The notes: a model not told the origin generated them from the sequence alone. A stretch of DNA of 64,000 bases from Isochrysis galbana (GCA_018136815.1 CM030936.1:5913685-5977684), one strand, 5' to 3'; shown: positions 38,101 through 48,606, counted from the stretch's first letter. Numbers and translations: made by a program.

Positions 38101-38617
38101 GACGCGCGCGCGCGCGCACCTCTTCCTCTCTTACCTCGTTATTGGGGCGGACAAGCAGCCCGCGGCCGTCTCCTCCTTCCTGCAAGACATTCCCGCCCAA
38201 CATCGGCACAACGTGCAGCACATGTGCGTGGAGAACGAGCAAGTGCGCTTCGTGTCCACCACCCTGCAGCGCGTCCGTCGGCGGCCACAGCTTAAGCCGT
38301 ACGCGCCTGATAGCTCGCAGCCTGCGCACCATCTACCCGACGCTGTCCAAGAACAGCTGCGGTTTTGGCACCAGGAGCGCCCAAAGCCTCAGGCTGCGTC
38401 GAAGCGCAAGGCCAAGCACGCTGCTTTGTCTGGCAAGACGCAGCCGTCAGTGCCGAAGCCCGTTTGTGCCCGCGGAACGAGTAGGCGGGAGGCTGACGCG
38501 GCGGGCTCCTCGCAGGCGGCCAAGCCGCCTACAGAGTCGTTTCCTCGGAAACGGCTGCTGCCATCCTCACAACGTCGCATAGTGATCCCCGAGGATGATG
38601 ACGACGATTTTGAGTAG
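35173..38617 (+). CDS. UvrD/SRS2-type superfamily I DNA helicase with RanBP2 zinc finger
   Basis: Exons 35173-36829 and 36945-38617, with a 115-bp GT-AG intron (phase 1), give 1109 residues. The join rebuilds motif III as GDDDQS-IYSFRGAEP. An N-terminal RanBP2-type zinc finger (WRCWRCG.F....RKRCNNC) is followed by about 240 low-complexity residues. The SF1A core has APAGAGKTLT (Walker A), LTFTRKASREL (Ia), VDEFQDTN (II), LSRNYRSS (IV), TIHGAKGLEWPVVFV (V) and EERRLLYVAMTRAR (VI). The tail is basic with FPRKR and ends in an acidic run (EDDDDDFE). Enzymes of this group are 3'-5' helicases that strip recombinase filaments and unwind repair intermediates; plants and algae have a nuclear SRS2-like member of this type. 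The zinc finger may add RNA, ssDNA or ubiquitin binding. The intron falls inside a highly conserved motif, which makes the splice assignment firm. Confidence 0.9.
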
Positions 38618-39454
38618 TTGAGGGATGCACCGTCTCACCCCACAGCGGAGGCTGGCAATGGCTGAGCAAAAACTTATGATTCTTTGGCGGCGCGTGCCGT
38701 CAATCGCGAGTTTTGCATCCGACAGAAGCAATGGGACGGTCCCTCGGGCACGGGTAAAGTAGGTAATTTTGTGTTGGGCCTCGCTTCTCGCTTCATCGTT
38801 GTCTTGTCGCTTGGGCCGGGCCAGAGTTTCGCAAATTTTTTTGTAAAATTTGGGTCCGTCAACGAAATAAAAATTTTGACCGAAATTTGGGTGGGATTTG
38901 GTTGGGGCAACGGGACCCCGCGGCCGCGGCAGCGAAATTTGGGCGTGTTGGAGCGATGGGCGGCCCGCCGCAAGGCTAGGGCTCGGTTAAACCTATTAGT
39001 CTATTAATAGATTAATACCCAATTAATAGGGGGTTTTGGCGCCCAACCTATTAATCGATATGGGGTTATCGAGAAACTTCCTCTATTAATCGATTAACAG
39101 GCGGGGGTTTTGGCTCCAAGGCTCCCTGTACAGCGCGCCGCGCGCTGCCCCCGCGGCGGCCCTACGGCCGCAACGCGCAACGTTAAAATTTTCTGTCGCG
39201 CGCGCGCTACTCGCTACCGCTACACATTACATCATTTAAGTAAGATGTAAGCTTATGGTATCACCTTGTGGTCCCTACGCCTATGCCCATGCCCCATGCC
39301 CATGCCCGCATGCCCGCCCATGAAGCCAGCCGCTCTGCATGGGCGTGTGCGTGGGCGAGGGGAGGGGAGGGGGGAGGGCCCGCTGTCAGGACATCATAAT
39401 CATAATTCATATATCATATAAATTAGGAAGGAGGAAACCATTCACCATAAACCA
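38618..39454. other. intergenic, AT-rich repeats
   Basis: CTATTAAT(C/A)GATTAA...GGGGGTTTTGGC occurs twice (about 38998-39042 and 39081-39114). A CATGCCC/CATGCCCG short tandem lies at 39285-39322. No gene supported. Confidence 0.5.
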
Positions 39455-41040
39455 TTAGGCATCTACATCTAGGCATGCACAACGCACTACAAAGCACGAT
39501 GCACCAGACAAGGTCAATGAGAAGGCAATGCGAGCAGCCAATGCCCAGGTTGGGATCCTTGTGTGGTTGAGTGCCCACCATTGTAACACTTTGGTTGTGA
39601 AGTCGCGTACGTCGGTCGGATCGACCGTGAAACCCCTCGCAGCAGCTGCATACCGCGGCAGCTCACGCTCTAAGTTGAGTTCGATATTCTGCACGTGGGC
39701 GAATGGCTTGAGAAGGCTGAGCTCGTGAATCCAAGCAGAGTCGACATTGTGTGGCCCAAATGCGGGGTTGAACGCACGGAGAAGGCCCATCTCGTGATGT
39801 TGATCTTTGCAATGGTAAGGCCTGGCGCAATTGTCCGTGAGACGGTCCCGGAGGTATTCGAAGGCGCACTTAATCTTATCAACAATGGCTTGCCACTTAG
39901 CGATCTTACGAACGTCAATCGTAGCACGGAACTCAGCTTCACTGGTGTGTGTGAGAGTACTCCCATCCATGTACTCAACTTGGTATGTGCCATCTCGATT
40001 GATCCTTTTCAGCTTCCCTTCGAACCATTGAGAGTAAGGCGAATCGAAGTACTCATACGTCTCTAAGCCCGCTCGGATTACTTCTTCTGCCCGAAGTACA
40101 CCGGCCAGGTTGGGCATGGAATTCGCCTCGATTCCCATCGTCTTGCCCATGCTGAGGATGTCCTCTAATGCGTCATACGCCAACAGAATTTCGAGACCGT
40201 CACCCTCCAACTTGTACGTGGTCGAGCACAAAAGTTCCATATCGAGAGCAGCTGCCAGCTCAACTTTCAGATCGATCTTCTTGGAATTGTAAATGTGGCG
40301 GAGAGCCTTGGTCGTTGAGTCGCCAATCCCAGATGCCTCAAGCTTGTCGATGAAGGTGGGGATATGTTGGAAGTTTTCCGCCATCTGCTTCATCATCTCC
40401 CAGCGCGACCACCATCGAATCTTCGAGTATCCCTTCATAGCGACTCCGGTTGTAGCCTTCCAAGCCATTCCGGCAGCGTGGGAGTGAGACACTAGCGTCA
40501 GCCACGGTGTCATGACCTCCTCAATCACACCCAAATTCAGATGCTCGCCCGTGTGCTGCATTGTGTGAGAGACGCACAAGATGTGCATTGCGTTCTCGCA
40601 CCCATCGCCTCCTTGGATAGAGCGTCGGTAAATGCGCGCATCCCCTCCAGAGTGGTGTGACGGAGTGAATGCTGTTTGAATGCAAGGTGACGGAGTTCTG
40701 GGAAGGTGGCCACATGCAAACAAGGAGATGTGATACACATCGTGCATCTGAGAGTCTTGATACGTGTTGGTTCTGTCTGTGCAGTGATGAGTTCCCAAAG
40801 GCGTCTCTCATTGGATTCTGACAGAGACAAGTGAAGATCAAGAGGAACCCTTGGAATCGTGAGCTCCTCAGTGAGTCGAATGCCCAGTGCTTGTGAGAGC
40901 TTCGTGGGAGGATGGCATCCATGAGTTAGAATCGTCAGAAGAGTGGAAGGATGACGGGTGGTGAATGACTCGTCAGTGACGACGATACGATAGGTGTCAG
41001 GTCGCATATGGTCCAGCACAATCTCCAGCGCCATCCTAGT
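39455..41040 (-). pseudogene. hAT-like transposase with Tudor-like insert, decayed
   Basis: The minus-strand frame from about 40610 to 39455 reads CVSHTMQHTGEHLNL, WLTLVSHSHAAGMAWKATTG, YSKIRWWSRWEMMKQM and LEGDGLEILLAYDALED. This is the order seen in RNase-H-fold hAT-related transposases common in oomycetes and algae (C.SHTLNHAGE, RWWSRWEV, LEGDG). WFEGKLKRINRDGTYQVEYMDG is a Tudor/Agenet-like module. The end, VLQWWALNHTRIPTWALAARIAF, is the start of the hAT dimerisation domain, but the ER.FS part is missing. A second frame (41133-40620: ELTIPRVPLDLHLSLSESNE, TFPELRHLAFKQHSL) continues into this one after a frame slip near 40615. The copy is therefore inactive unless the slip is a sequencing error. 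Confidence 0.7.
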
Positions 41041-41133
41041 ACAGTCCATCGGCTTGTCCGGTAGGCGGCGTGTTTTGTGCGGTAGCATTTGTGACAAGGG
41101 TGGAAAGAAGGAGCTGCTGCGACGGAGATGCAA

Positions 41134-42300
41134 GGGCAGTGTGTGGGGAGGCCAGGTGATGGAAGGCTCTAGACCTTGGTACCCTTGCTCGAGATGGCCT
41201 TCCAGATTGACTTCTTCTTCTTGCTCTAAACTTTGGTGCCCTTGTTCGAGACCTTGAAGACGTCCTTGTTCGAGCCCGATCCACGAATGCGGTGTGTGTG
41301 TGAATCAAGAAGGCCACCCGTTCAAATACCCACACAGTAGTTTCGGTTAACGTTGAATGACCCCCCTCAGACCAAGTTGACACGTATTCGCCCAAGGAGT
41401 GTGTGTATTCGCAAGAACATTCCTGCCAATCGACACGTTGACTTGTATATCAATCATGAATCAGGACTTCCATTTGTCAAGTTAGATGCTTCACGTCATG
41501 TACGAAAACGCTATGCGGGCACGAAACCACTCTAAAAGCGCACTTTCCTCCAGCCACCTGGGAAAAAAAAACAAACAAACCACCACTTTGGCCTGGTGTT
41601 ATGACACACCCCTTGAAATCCAGCGAGAAGCATTGCCTACAGTAGGGAAGTCACCGCGGCCGTGATTGCTCCGCGTCACAAGATGTATAGTAGTGTTCAG
41701 GAAATGCTTGAACACAAAGTGACACCGCCGCCACCACAGATTCAAATCATCGATCGTATCTGAAACCCGAGTAGTAGCTGGTCCTCCTCAGCGGTCCATG
41801 GCCTGCGATACGCACCTCGAGTGTTTGACATTTGGATGGACGGGGCAACGCAGGCAAAGAAGTAAGGGCTTGTGGACGGGGCAGCGCCGCCGGTAGCGAG
41901 CGACCGCGCGGCGGGGCGCCACCGAGGCAGCGTGGCGAGACTAGACCTCCCTGTGCGAAAACGTCTCACAGTAGAAAATGATGGATCTCCGGAGCGATCG
42001 CGGTCGTGGTGACTTCAAGGTGGGCAATGGGGCTCTCGAATTTGGTATGCTATGCTCATAGACGCTAGTGATTTCACGGAACGCTTCCTTTTTCCTAGCA
42101 GCCCATTCACGACAGATTGGGGATCCCTTTCGCCCATAGGAAGCGCTCGTGGTACTAGGAAGATTAGATTATATTAATCCTGCCACGAAATACCTAGGCC
42201 TACAGGCTTTGGCCATGCGTAAAAGCTAACGTTATGTACGAAGGCGCTATGCGACCATAAGCGCGCCCTTCCTCCTCGGTGCCACAAGGCAGACGAGACC
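41134..42300. other. intergenic, no supported gene
   Basis: TGTACGAA(A/G)(A/G)CGCTATGCG followed by AAGCGC..TTCCTCC occurs at about 41498 and again at 42236. Short frames only. Confidence 0.45.
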
Positions 42301-42585
42301 ATGGCAGGAGGCGGAGGGCGGAAGCTCTCCTACACTCTCACAAAAAAAAAATGTACAAAATGTGGAAGACCACCTCCCGATTCGATCATGTATCAGAAGT
42401 TATGCAACCGCATTCTTGGTCGCCCCAATCCGGAGAAACACAACAATACTGAACGCAATTCCACGACAACAATACTCATAAATAAAAGGCATAAAAGGCA
42501 GCCTACACCGTCTACGCGGAAGACTGACGATCACTCAAGTATCAGTGATGAAGACTGGAACAAGATTATTTCGGGAGATCTCTAA
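42301..42585 (+). CDS. small Lys/Asn-rich protein with CxxC, hypothetical
   Basis: A 94-residue frame from ATG at 42301. It starts MAGGGGRKLSYTLTKKKCTKCGRPPP, giving one Cys-X2-Cys pair in a basic context, and continues with a Thr/Asn/Arg-rich middle and an acidic end (SDEDWNKIISGDL). Base composition is AT-richer than neighbours. A run of nine A in the LTKKK codons is a possible frameshift site. No family recognised. Confidence 0.35.
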   Translation: MAGGGGRKLSYTLTKKKCTKCGRPPPDSIMYQKLCNRILGRPNPEKHNNTERNSTTTILINKRHKRQPTPSTRKTDDHSSISDEDWNKIISGDL

Positions 42586-42696
42586 ACGTCACAAAAAGTC
42601 AGGTAAATCGGACCCCTTCGTTCAGGCTGACATCGCCAGCATACCCTCTTGCCAAACGAGTGGGTTGGATAGCGCTACCCTCATGATCCCCACGAT

Positions 42697-42898
42697 CTTC
42701 CGCGATTGAACGCTTTTCCATGCGGTGGGGGGGGGTGATGGTGATTGAACGCGTTCCACGTGTAGGCTGATGGTGATTGAACGCTTTTTCCATGCGGTGG
42801 GGGTGATGGTGATTGAGCGCGTTCCACGTGTAGGCTGATGGTGATTGAACGCTTTTCCATGCGGTGGGTGATGGTGATTGAGCGCTTCTCGCCTCTGC
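42697..42898 (-). repeat. minisatellite, inverted copy of 23679-23860
   Basis: Three rounds of GATTGAACGCTTTTCCATGCGGTGGG and TGATGGTGATTGA.CGCGTTCCACGTGTAGGC, period about 60 bp, ending GCGCTTCTCGCCTC, exactly the reverse complement of the other array's edge. Confidence 0.9.
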
Positions 42899-44135
42899 CA
42901 AGAAACTCTCTTTCAATGAGTTCAAAGTTGTGAGCGAGCATCTGAAGATGCGGAAAGACTTTGTAGGGGTTCGGGTAAAACCTCTGACGACATCCAAAGT
43001 AATGCTTCACGCAATGCTTCCCGCCTAGAAATAGCGTAGATAATATCACAATGATAAACATGAAGATGACTCCTTTATTATTTGAAATTAATCCGCGCGG
43101 CCGACTGCCTCGTCCCATGACAAGCAGCGACCCGTCTGCAACAATTGGACCCATATTTGCATGTAGGGACACATTTTTGGGGGGGGAGGTTTGGGGTAGA
43201 ATTGTATAAGGTGTAGAAAAAGGCAATGCGGGGGGCTAAAAAAAAAGGGAACCTCAAGTTGCACCCTCTCAGTCACAGCGGTAATCATGTGCTCACGTTC
43301 ATCGTGGGCCCCGGGCCGGGGGTAGTTGTAGTGCACAAGAGGCTAGAAGTAGTAGCTGTGAACGATCTCTCATGATATAATAATCATAGCGTGACGTCTT
43401 ATCAAATCAAACTCAAACTCAAACTACACGGAAAAGAGAGCAAGGGAGAATCTAGACGACGGCATCCAAGTAATGCTCAAGCGATAAGATCAAGGTATTT
43501 CTCCTCCCCTGCCTAGCATTGCATGTCCACTAGGTGCGCTCACAAGCTGATTAGCGTGACAAAGCAGCATGCTGAACCGAGCCGGAGAACCAGAGAAGAG
43601 AAGACAGGTCGTGAGGCATCAGCGCAACTTGGACATCTCAACCCTGTAATATCCGATAGTGGTGGCCTGTCTTTCCTATCCAACAAAAGCCTCCCGCTAG
43701 CGCTCTGCCGTCTACATCATCATAGCGTTATAATAAAACCCATCATCAACGTACGAAAGCAGCCTAAATGATCGTATTCATACAGAACCAGGCCCTGCGA
43801 CCTTGCTGAGAGAACCCGCTGCGCCGTCGGGCTGCGCACTCGATCTTGCGTGCCCATCACGCTAAGCGTGGAGGGTTGCGAACAGACTATCCATATCAAC
43901 ATTGAGCACGGCCGGTGTGGAATGGCCGGACCACATTCCGTCCTCCGCTCCACGATGACGCAGTGAGCTCCTCAGATAGGCCAGGCCTTTGCTCTGAGAG
44001 GTGCCCATGCATTGCTGCCAAGTGAAGTCATCGGTCACAGAACATGAATTGAACGAGAAGGGCCATCACACAGAGTCCGCGTTGCTGGTTCTCAGCCTGA
44101 AATACGTATAATTTGAGTGGTTGGCGAGTCACAGC
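42899..44135. other. intergenic, no supported gene
   Basis: Moderately AT-rich; includes G and A runs at 43176-43250. Frames of 75-180 codons overlap on both strands without recognisable content. Confidence 0.45.
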
Positions 44136-45177
44136 TTACCGCAGGCGTTCCTCCAGGGCATCCACGCGCCCGATGAGCTCGTGTAGCATGATGGTATGCT
44201 GGTGTAAGACCTGTGGATCACGGTGGGATGAACGTGAAAGCACATCGCCAGTGGGCATTGCGCTCATCCAGCGTGCGGTGGAGCTGCACCAGCAAAAGGG
44301 GCCAGCTAACCTTGACCATGCGATGAGTGTGGCTCCCCGGCGGTGCCTCGGCGGTGTGCGCGCGGAGCTGCGCCACGTTGCGCTCGTGCTCCTCCCAAAG
44401 ACGGCGGCAGTCAGCGCGCGCCGCTGGCTGCACGCCCTTCTCGCCTTCCTTGTCCTCTCTCTCGTCTTCGTCTTCCTCGTCCTCCTCGTCTTCTCCCAAA
44501 GCCCACGCTCCGTGATGAGCTGACTCGACCGGCCCAACCGCTGGATTTGGCACCGAATCGTCTTCCTCCTCTTCTTCTTCCTCCTCCTCCTCCTCCTCCC
44601 CTTCGTCCTCCCACTCCTTTGCCTCTACTCCGCCACGAGCGTTGATCGCCCACTGCCCCCAAGCCTTCCCCTCAGTCTGGGGCGCCCTCCCGGCCTCCCC
44701 CCACGCCGAAGAGGCCGCGCAGGTCCTGTAGTTGGTGAGCTGACGCCGCGGCCTCGCCTCTCTCCTTGCCGCCGCTTGTCCCGCCTTCTCATTCTCCCTC
44801 CACTCTGAGGAAGGCGCGCAAGCCCTCCGATTGGTGGGCTTAGCTTGCGGCCCGTCGTCACCCGCCGCCGCCGCCACCCCACACCCCCCTGCCGCCCCAA
44901 CACATCTTGCCGCGGCCTCCCTGCGCGCAGCCTCCCTCATGGGCGCCCTCCAGGCCGAGGAGGCCGACCATGTCCTCCCGTTTGTGGGCGCTGACTCCGG
45001 CCGTCCCCACATGAGAGAGGAGGAGCCGGCGGGGAGCGAGGAGATGAGGGCGTGCGGGTCGGAGAGGAGAGGCACGCCACGCTTGTACATGGGCTTGACC
45101 ACGCTCGTCTCGTGAGCCAGCGTCTCCTCCTCGTCGAGGGGGGAAGAGCGGCGCGAGGAGCGCTGACGGGGAGACAT
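44136..45177 (-). CDS. protein with three SSxW repeats, acidic stretch and C-terminal coiled coil
   Basis: Exons 45177-44311 and 44210-44136 with a 100-bp GT-AG intron (phase 0) give 313 residues. The frame begins MSPRQRSSRRSSPLDEEE. Three spaced repeats share T-N-x-R-(T/A)-x-x-(A/P)-SS-x-W: TNGRTWSASSAWRAP (about residue 64), TNRRACAPSSEWREN (113) and TNYRTCAASSAWGEA (146), each followed by an Ala/Arg-rich helix. A Glu run (about 190-205) comes next, then a second acidic block, and a helical end that continues across the splice (LWEEHERNVAQLRAHTAE, then HQHTIMLHELIGRVDALEERLR). The final 24 residues from exon 2 keep the coiled-coil pattern, which supports the splice. Function unknown; the repeat looks like a docking motif. 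The leader on this strand is CT-rich. Confidence 0.65.
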
Positions 45178-46012
45178 GGCGCAGGGGGGGGGGGGAGTAG
45201 GGAGATGTGGCGGGAGGGGAGTTCAGAAGGTTGATTTCATTAGAGTAGAGTAAGGTTGAGAGGGAGAGACCAAGCAGGAGGGAGAGAGAAAGGGAGGGGG
45301 GAGAGAGAAAGAGGGAGGGGGCGGGGGGGGAAAGGGGGGAAGGGAAAAGGGGGGGAAACGGGGGGGAAAGGAGGTGAAGAGGGGGGGGGGGAGAGAGAGA
45401 GAGAGAGAGGGGCACCGCCCCCCCTCTCCTTCTCACACTCTCTCTTCTCTACCAAGCGCTCGCCTCGACCATGAGAGTAAAGTAGAGGACATCCACAGGG
45501 TTCGAGTCGTCAAGCTCTACTCGTCGGACTCTACAGAAAAAAAAGAAACTCTCTCTCGGGGGGCTCCCTCCGTCGCGTCTGTCTGCACCATGGCGCGTAG
45601 TAGTCTTGGAGTGGGAGTGGCTCTCACGCGGGGGGAAGGCACGTAAGACAGGCGGCTCTCTCTCACACGCGGGAGGGGAAAGGGGGGCTCGAGAGGCGAG
45701 CGGGAGAGCCGCGGTGGCTCTCTTGAGGGCCGAAGAGGGCGCGCGCGCGCGGGGGGGTGCGGCTCTTCGCCCCCCCCCCCCCCCCCCTTCCCTCTCTCTC
45801 TCTCCCCTCCGCCGCCGCTCCCAGTGGAGTGAAAGCCGAGACACCCCCCCCCCCCCCCCCCCCCGGGGGGAGGGGAGGGGAGGGGGTGGGGGGTGGGGGG
45901 TGGGGGGGTTGCAGCGACTCCACGGGGACTCCACTTGCGACTCCACTGCGCGGCGACTCTTGGCAAGTCGCGCGGTGGAGGCGTTGGTGGAGTCTCGACG
46001 CTTCTTCTCGTC
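45178..46012. other. low-complexity GA/C-rich spacer
   Basis: GA-rich tract 45240-45415, two C homopolymers (about 45771-45788 and 45843-45864), then G-rich sequence and a cluster of GACTCCAC repeats at 45915-45960. No gene supported. Confidence 0.7.
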
Positions 46013-46490
46013 GAGTCGGGCGGTCAAGCAGTGAGTTAGAACTACGAACATAAGGCGGGGGGGGGGGGGCTGCAGTTTTCGACCGTTCTCCCAAGCCCAA
46101 GAAAATACTCCTGGGGCGCTTACCTGTAACTTACCTGCCTCTAGGCCGGTCACTCACGCTTTTTAACCACTATTTTCCATCCCTCCTGGGTGTCCAAGGA
46201 TTCCCCAGGGACCCCCCTTACCTGCCCCCCCAGACCCCCCCCCCCCCCCCCCGCGAACCCCCTCTACCCCACGAAAATCCATGGCGTCGGTGAGTGACTC
46301 CCCCGCCTTGTCCGGCCCATGGAGGTCTATTTTGTATTTTTAGGGCGGTCAAACAGGGCTTTTTAAGTACTAATATTGGGGGGGGTCGACATTTTTGACC
46401 GTGAGCGGAAAGCCCCGGCGAAAGCGCCTCGGAGGGTCTCCCCGCCTTTTCAGAATCCTCGTCCGAAAAGACGGTGCGAAGTCCCGTCGG
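46013..46490 (+). repeat. three adjacent GGGCGGTCA-family copies
   Basis: Units start at about 46013 (CGGGCGGTCAAGCAG), 46143 (GGCCGGTCACTCACGC-TTTTTAACCACTATTTTCC) and 46343 (TAGGGCGGTCAAACAGGGC-TTTTTAAGTACTAATA). The middle unit is the long subtype shared with 19612-19807; the third is the subtype at 18557 and 7248. The adjacency suggests repeated insertion into its own end or a composite element. Confidence 0.75.
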
Positions 46491-46671
46491 ACCCCCCCCC
46501 TTGCACACGCTCTGGCGGCTCACACGAGCCGAACTAGACGTCGCTCCCACTGCGAGATGTGTTTCTTTAGTCTAAAAGGTGCCTACACACCTCTTAAATT
46601 AGGGGTCCGACGCCCCATATTGCCTATAAAGCAAATTTCAAACCCTGGTGCCCCAGCGATGACGTCCGCGC

Positions 46672-47595
46672 ATGCACATACGCACCACACACAGCTCGCA
46701 CACGGCTCATTCGGCTGTCACAGGATGCTCCTTGACTGTCCCGACCCTCGCCCCGCAGGATTCGCCCGGGCTCGCGATTGACGAGGAGCTGGAGCACCAG
46801 GACGCCATGGCGCTCGATGCTGCTCGCTGGTCGACAAAAGTTTGCTGGCCGTTGGCGGGACAGGTGCGCTGCCGATCGCGCCCGCTCTGGCGCAGGTCGA
46901 CCAGGCCCATACCTACAATTCCTTTGCCGCCCCAAACGTCAGGTTCCCGACTCGTATTTCGACGCTGTGAGGCAGGGAGAACACCTGCCGCCAATGCTCA
47001 ACCAGAGCATCGGCGGCAGGTGTTCTCTCTCCAGCCCGTCATTGGCCACTCCCCAACTTCCGCCGCGCCTCTCGCCGCTTCCCTTCCGTTCCCTCCGTTC
47101 CCATCCGAGGCAGTGGTAACCTCGGATCCGTCAGGTGAAGAATCAAAGTCGACGCGTCCCGCGCCGGGCCCACCAAAGGGGCCCAAGGCCCCTCCTCCTG
47201 CAGAAGCGGGCCTCCTGCCCGCTCTGCCCACCACCACTCCCGAAGACCGCGCCTCCTCAGAGGCCGAGCTCGCGGCTACCGCCGTCTTTCACCCATTCGG
47301 GGCCGGCGCCGCGCCTCCATCACCACCCCCATCGCCCTCCGATGCTGGGGAGAGCGGGCATGAGCCCGCTCTCACTGAAATCTGCATGGAAGAGGCTGTT
47401 GAGGCATATCCTTCCCCCTCGGAGGCGGATGAGGCCGCCCCACCGTTGCCATCGGACTCGGAGGGGGCCTACGAGCCCTACCGAGCCACCCTCGATCGTG
47501 TCGCCGCGGTCCCGACCGCCCCACGCCCTCGCGTCCTGGCAGAAGATATTCTCTTCCTTGTTCGATCTGCCAGCGGGTTCCTGTGCGTTCCGTGA
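46672..47595 (+). CDS. Pro/Ala/Glu-rich open frame, probably retroelement ORF1-like
   Basis: A 307-codon frame. The first 120 residues have no recognised content. From residue about 120 it becomes Pro/Ser/Ala/Glu-rich (QPVIGHSPTSAAPLAASLPF and similar) and shares 103 bp with 47877-47979, where a short frame starting MSAPSSRSPSPRPVLPP leads into the same phrase. This suggests the low-complexity N-terminal ORF of a retrotransposon. No zinc knuckle or RT is seen. Confidence 0.35.
   Translation: MHIRTTHSSHTAHSAVTGCSLTVPTLAPQDSPGLAIDEELEHQDAMALDAARWSTKVCWPLAGQVRCRSRPLWRRSTRPIPTIPLPPQTSGSRLVFRRCEAGRTPAANAQPEHRRQVFSLQPVIGHSPTSAAPLAASLPFPPFPSEAVVTSDPSGEESKSTRPAPGPPKGPKAPPPAEAGLLPALPTTTPEDRASSEAELAATAVFHPFGAGAAPPSPPPSPSDAGESGHEPALTEICMEEAVEAYPSPSEADEAAPPLPSDSEGAYEPYRATLDRVAAVPTAPRPRVLAEDILFLVRSASGFLCVP
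47031..47133 (+). repeat. 103-bp direct repeat, copy 1
   Basis: CCAGCCCGTCATTGGCCACT to CTCGGATCCGTCA, repeated without visible change at 47877-47979. Confidence 0.9.
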
Positions 47596-47805
47596 TAGGG
47601 ATACGTTAGTGTGGAGAGTGTTGATGTGAGTGTAGTGTCATCTCGTCGGTCCATCGGCCTCTAGCCGTCTGTCGGCTGTCGTTCTTCGTTCGTCGCTCTC
47701 GTCCTCGTTCTCGTCCCCGTTCTCGTCCCTCGTTCTCAACACTACCTCAATACCAAACCTCTCCAATCCCTCAGCCCCAGCCTATCCATCCCGATCCGCC
47801 CAGCC

Positions 47806-48145
47806 ATGTCCGCTCCGTCGTCGCGCTCGCCCTCGCCCAGGCCCGTCCTCCCGCCTTTCTCTGCTGAGGAGGTGGTCCAGCCCGTCATTGGCCACTCCCC
47901 AACTTCCGCCGCGCCTCTCGCCGCTTCCCTTCCGTTCCCTCCGTTCCCATCCGAGGCAGTGGTAACCTCGGATCCGTCACCTCTGGGGGGAGGACGAATA
48001 TCGGGGAGAGGGGGCGGTGCCCCCTCCCCCCGGTAGCACTCGGACACCTGGCTCGTCAGGCATGGCGGGATTCCGGGACGGAAAAGTTGTGTCCAATTAG
48101 CTAGTGGGGTTGGCTAGGATATAACATTAATTATTTTATTTATTT
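47806..48145 (+). mobile_element. internally deleted retroelement: ORF1 start joined to 3' end
   Basis: From 47806 a frame starts MSAPSSRSPSPRP and runs through the 103-bp repeat (47877-47979). At 47983 it passes directly into the 3'-end repeat also present alone at 18340-18490 and 61367-61503, ending GATATAACATTAAT followed by an A/T-rich (TTAT)n tail. A 5' piece joined to a 3' piece without the middle is the structure of non-autonomous, internally deleted retroelements. No target duplication was identified. Confidence 0.6.
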
Positions 48146-48189
48146 ATCCCCTTCCCCTTCCCCTCCTGCGCCTTGCTTAGGAGGTGCGA

Positions 48190-48312
48190 GGCACTGTTAG
48201 ACTTTTGCGGCTCGGAGGGTGTCTAACACCTCCTGAGACAGGTGTTAGACTTTGTCTAACAACTGCCAATTTTGGTGTCAGAACACCCTTGTCTAACACG
48301 TGTCTACTGTTA
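48190..48312. repeat. TGTTAGAC/GTCTAACA inverted-motif cluster
   Basis: ACTGTTAGACTTTTG, GTGTCTAACACCTCC, AGGTGTTAGACTTTGTCTAACA, CTTGTCTAACACG and CTGTTAG form nested hairpins. Comparable to 13705-13845. Confidence 0.65.
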
Positions 48313-48345
48313 GATCACAAACTCTGGACTCTTGGGGAGCGGGGA

Positions 48346-48530
48346 GCGTCAGAGTTTTACTGTTGTGTTAGTATAACCTTAGTGCTGCGGGACCGTAGCC
48401 CATCGACGGCAGGGGAGCCCCTACCCCGCGATGGGGGTTTGCGCGGTTGGCACATGGCTCGTCCGATGTACTTTATGTGGCTAGAAATGCTAGCTAACAA
48501 GATGTCCTACGACGCTATAAGTTCTAACGC
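48346..48530 (+). repeat. CAGAGTTTT repeat family, copy 3
   Basis: GTCAGAGTTTTACTGTTGTG, GCTGCGGGACCGTAGCCCAT, GGAGCCCCTACCCCGCGATG, CATGGCTCGTCCGATGTA, ATGCTAGCTAACAAGAT. It is uninterrupted and so gives the pre-insertion reference for copy 2. Confidence 0.9.
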
Positions 48531-48606
48531 CCGCGTATTATTTCCTCTGTCAGGGACGTATTTTCTTTACAAATAGGAAGGACGAGGGGGGACAGGGGGG
48601 CGACGG

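Noticed and set aside
42681..43226. A 181-codon minus-strand frame with apparent repeats (MEKRSITI...).
   Set aside because: The repeated part is the translated minisatellite; the remainder has no recognisable content.
45449..46153. Long Pro/Arg-rich frames on both strands.
   Set aside because: They are driven by C and G homopolymers and CT-rich DNA.
46624..46994. Minus-strand frames of 95-103 codons opposite the ORF1-like frame.
   Set aside because: Composition effects; no motif, and the plus strand has the repeat-supported frame.
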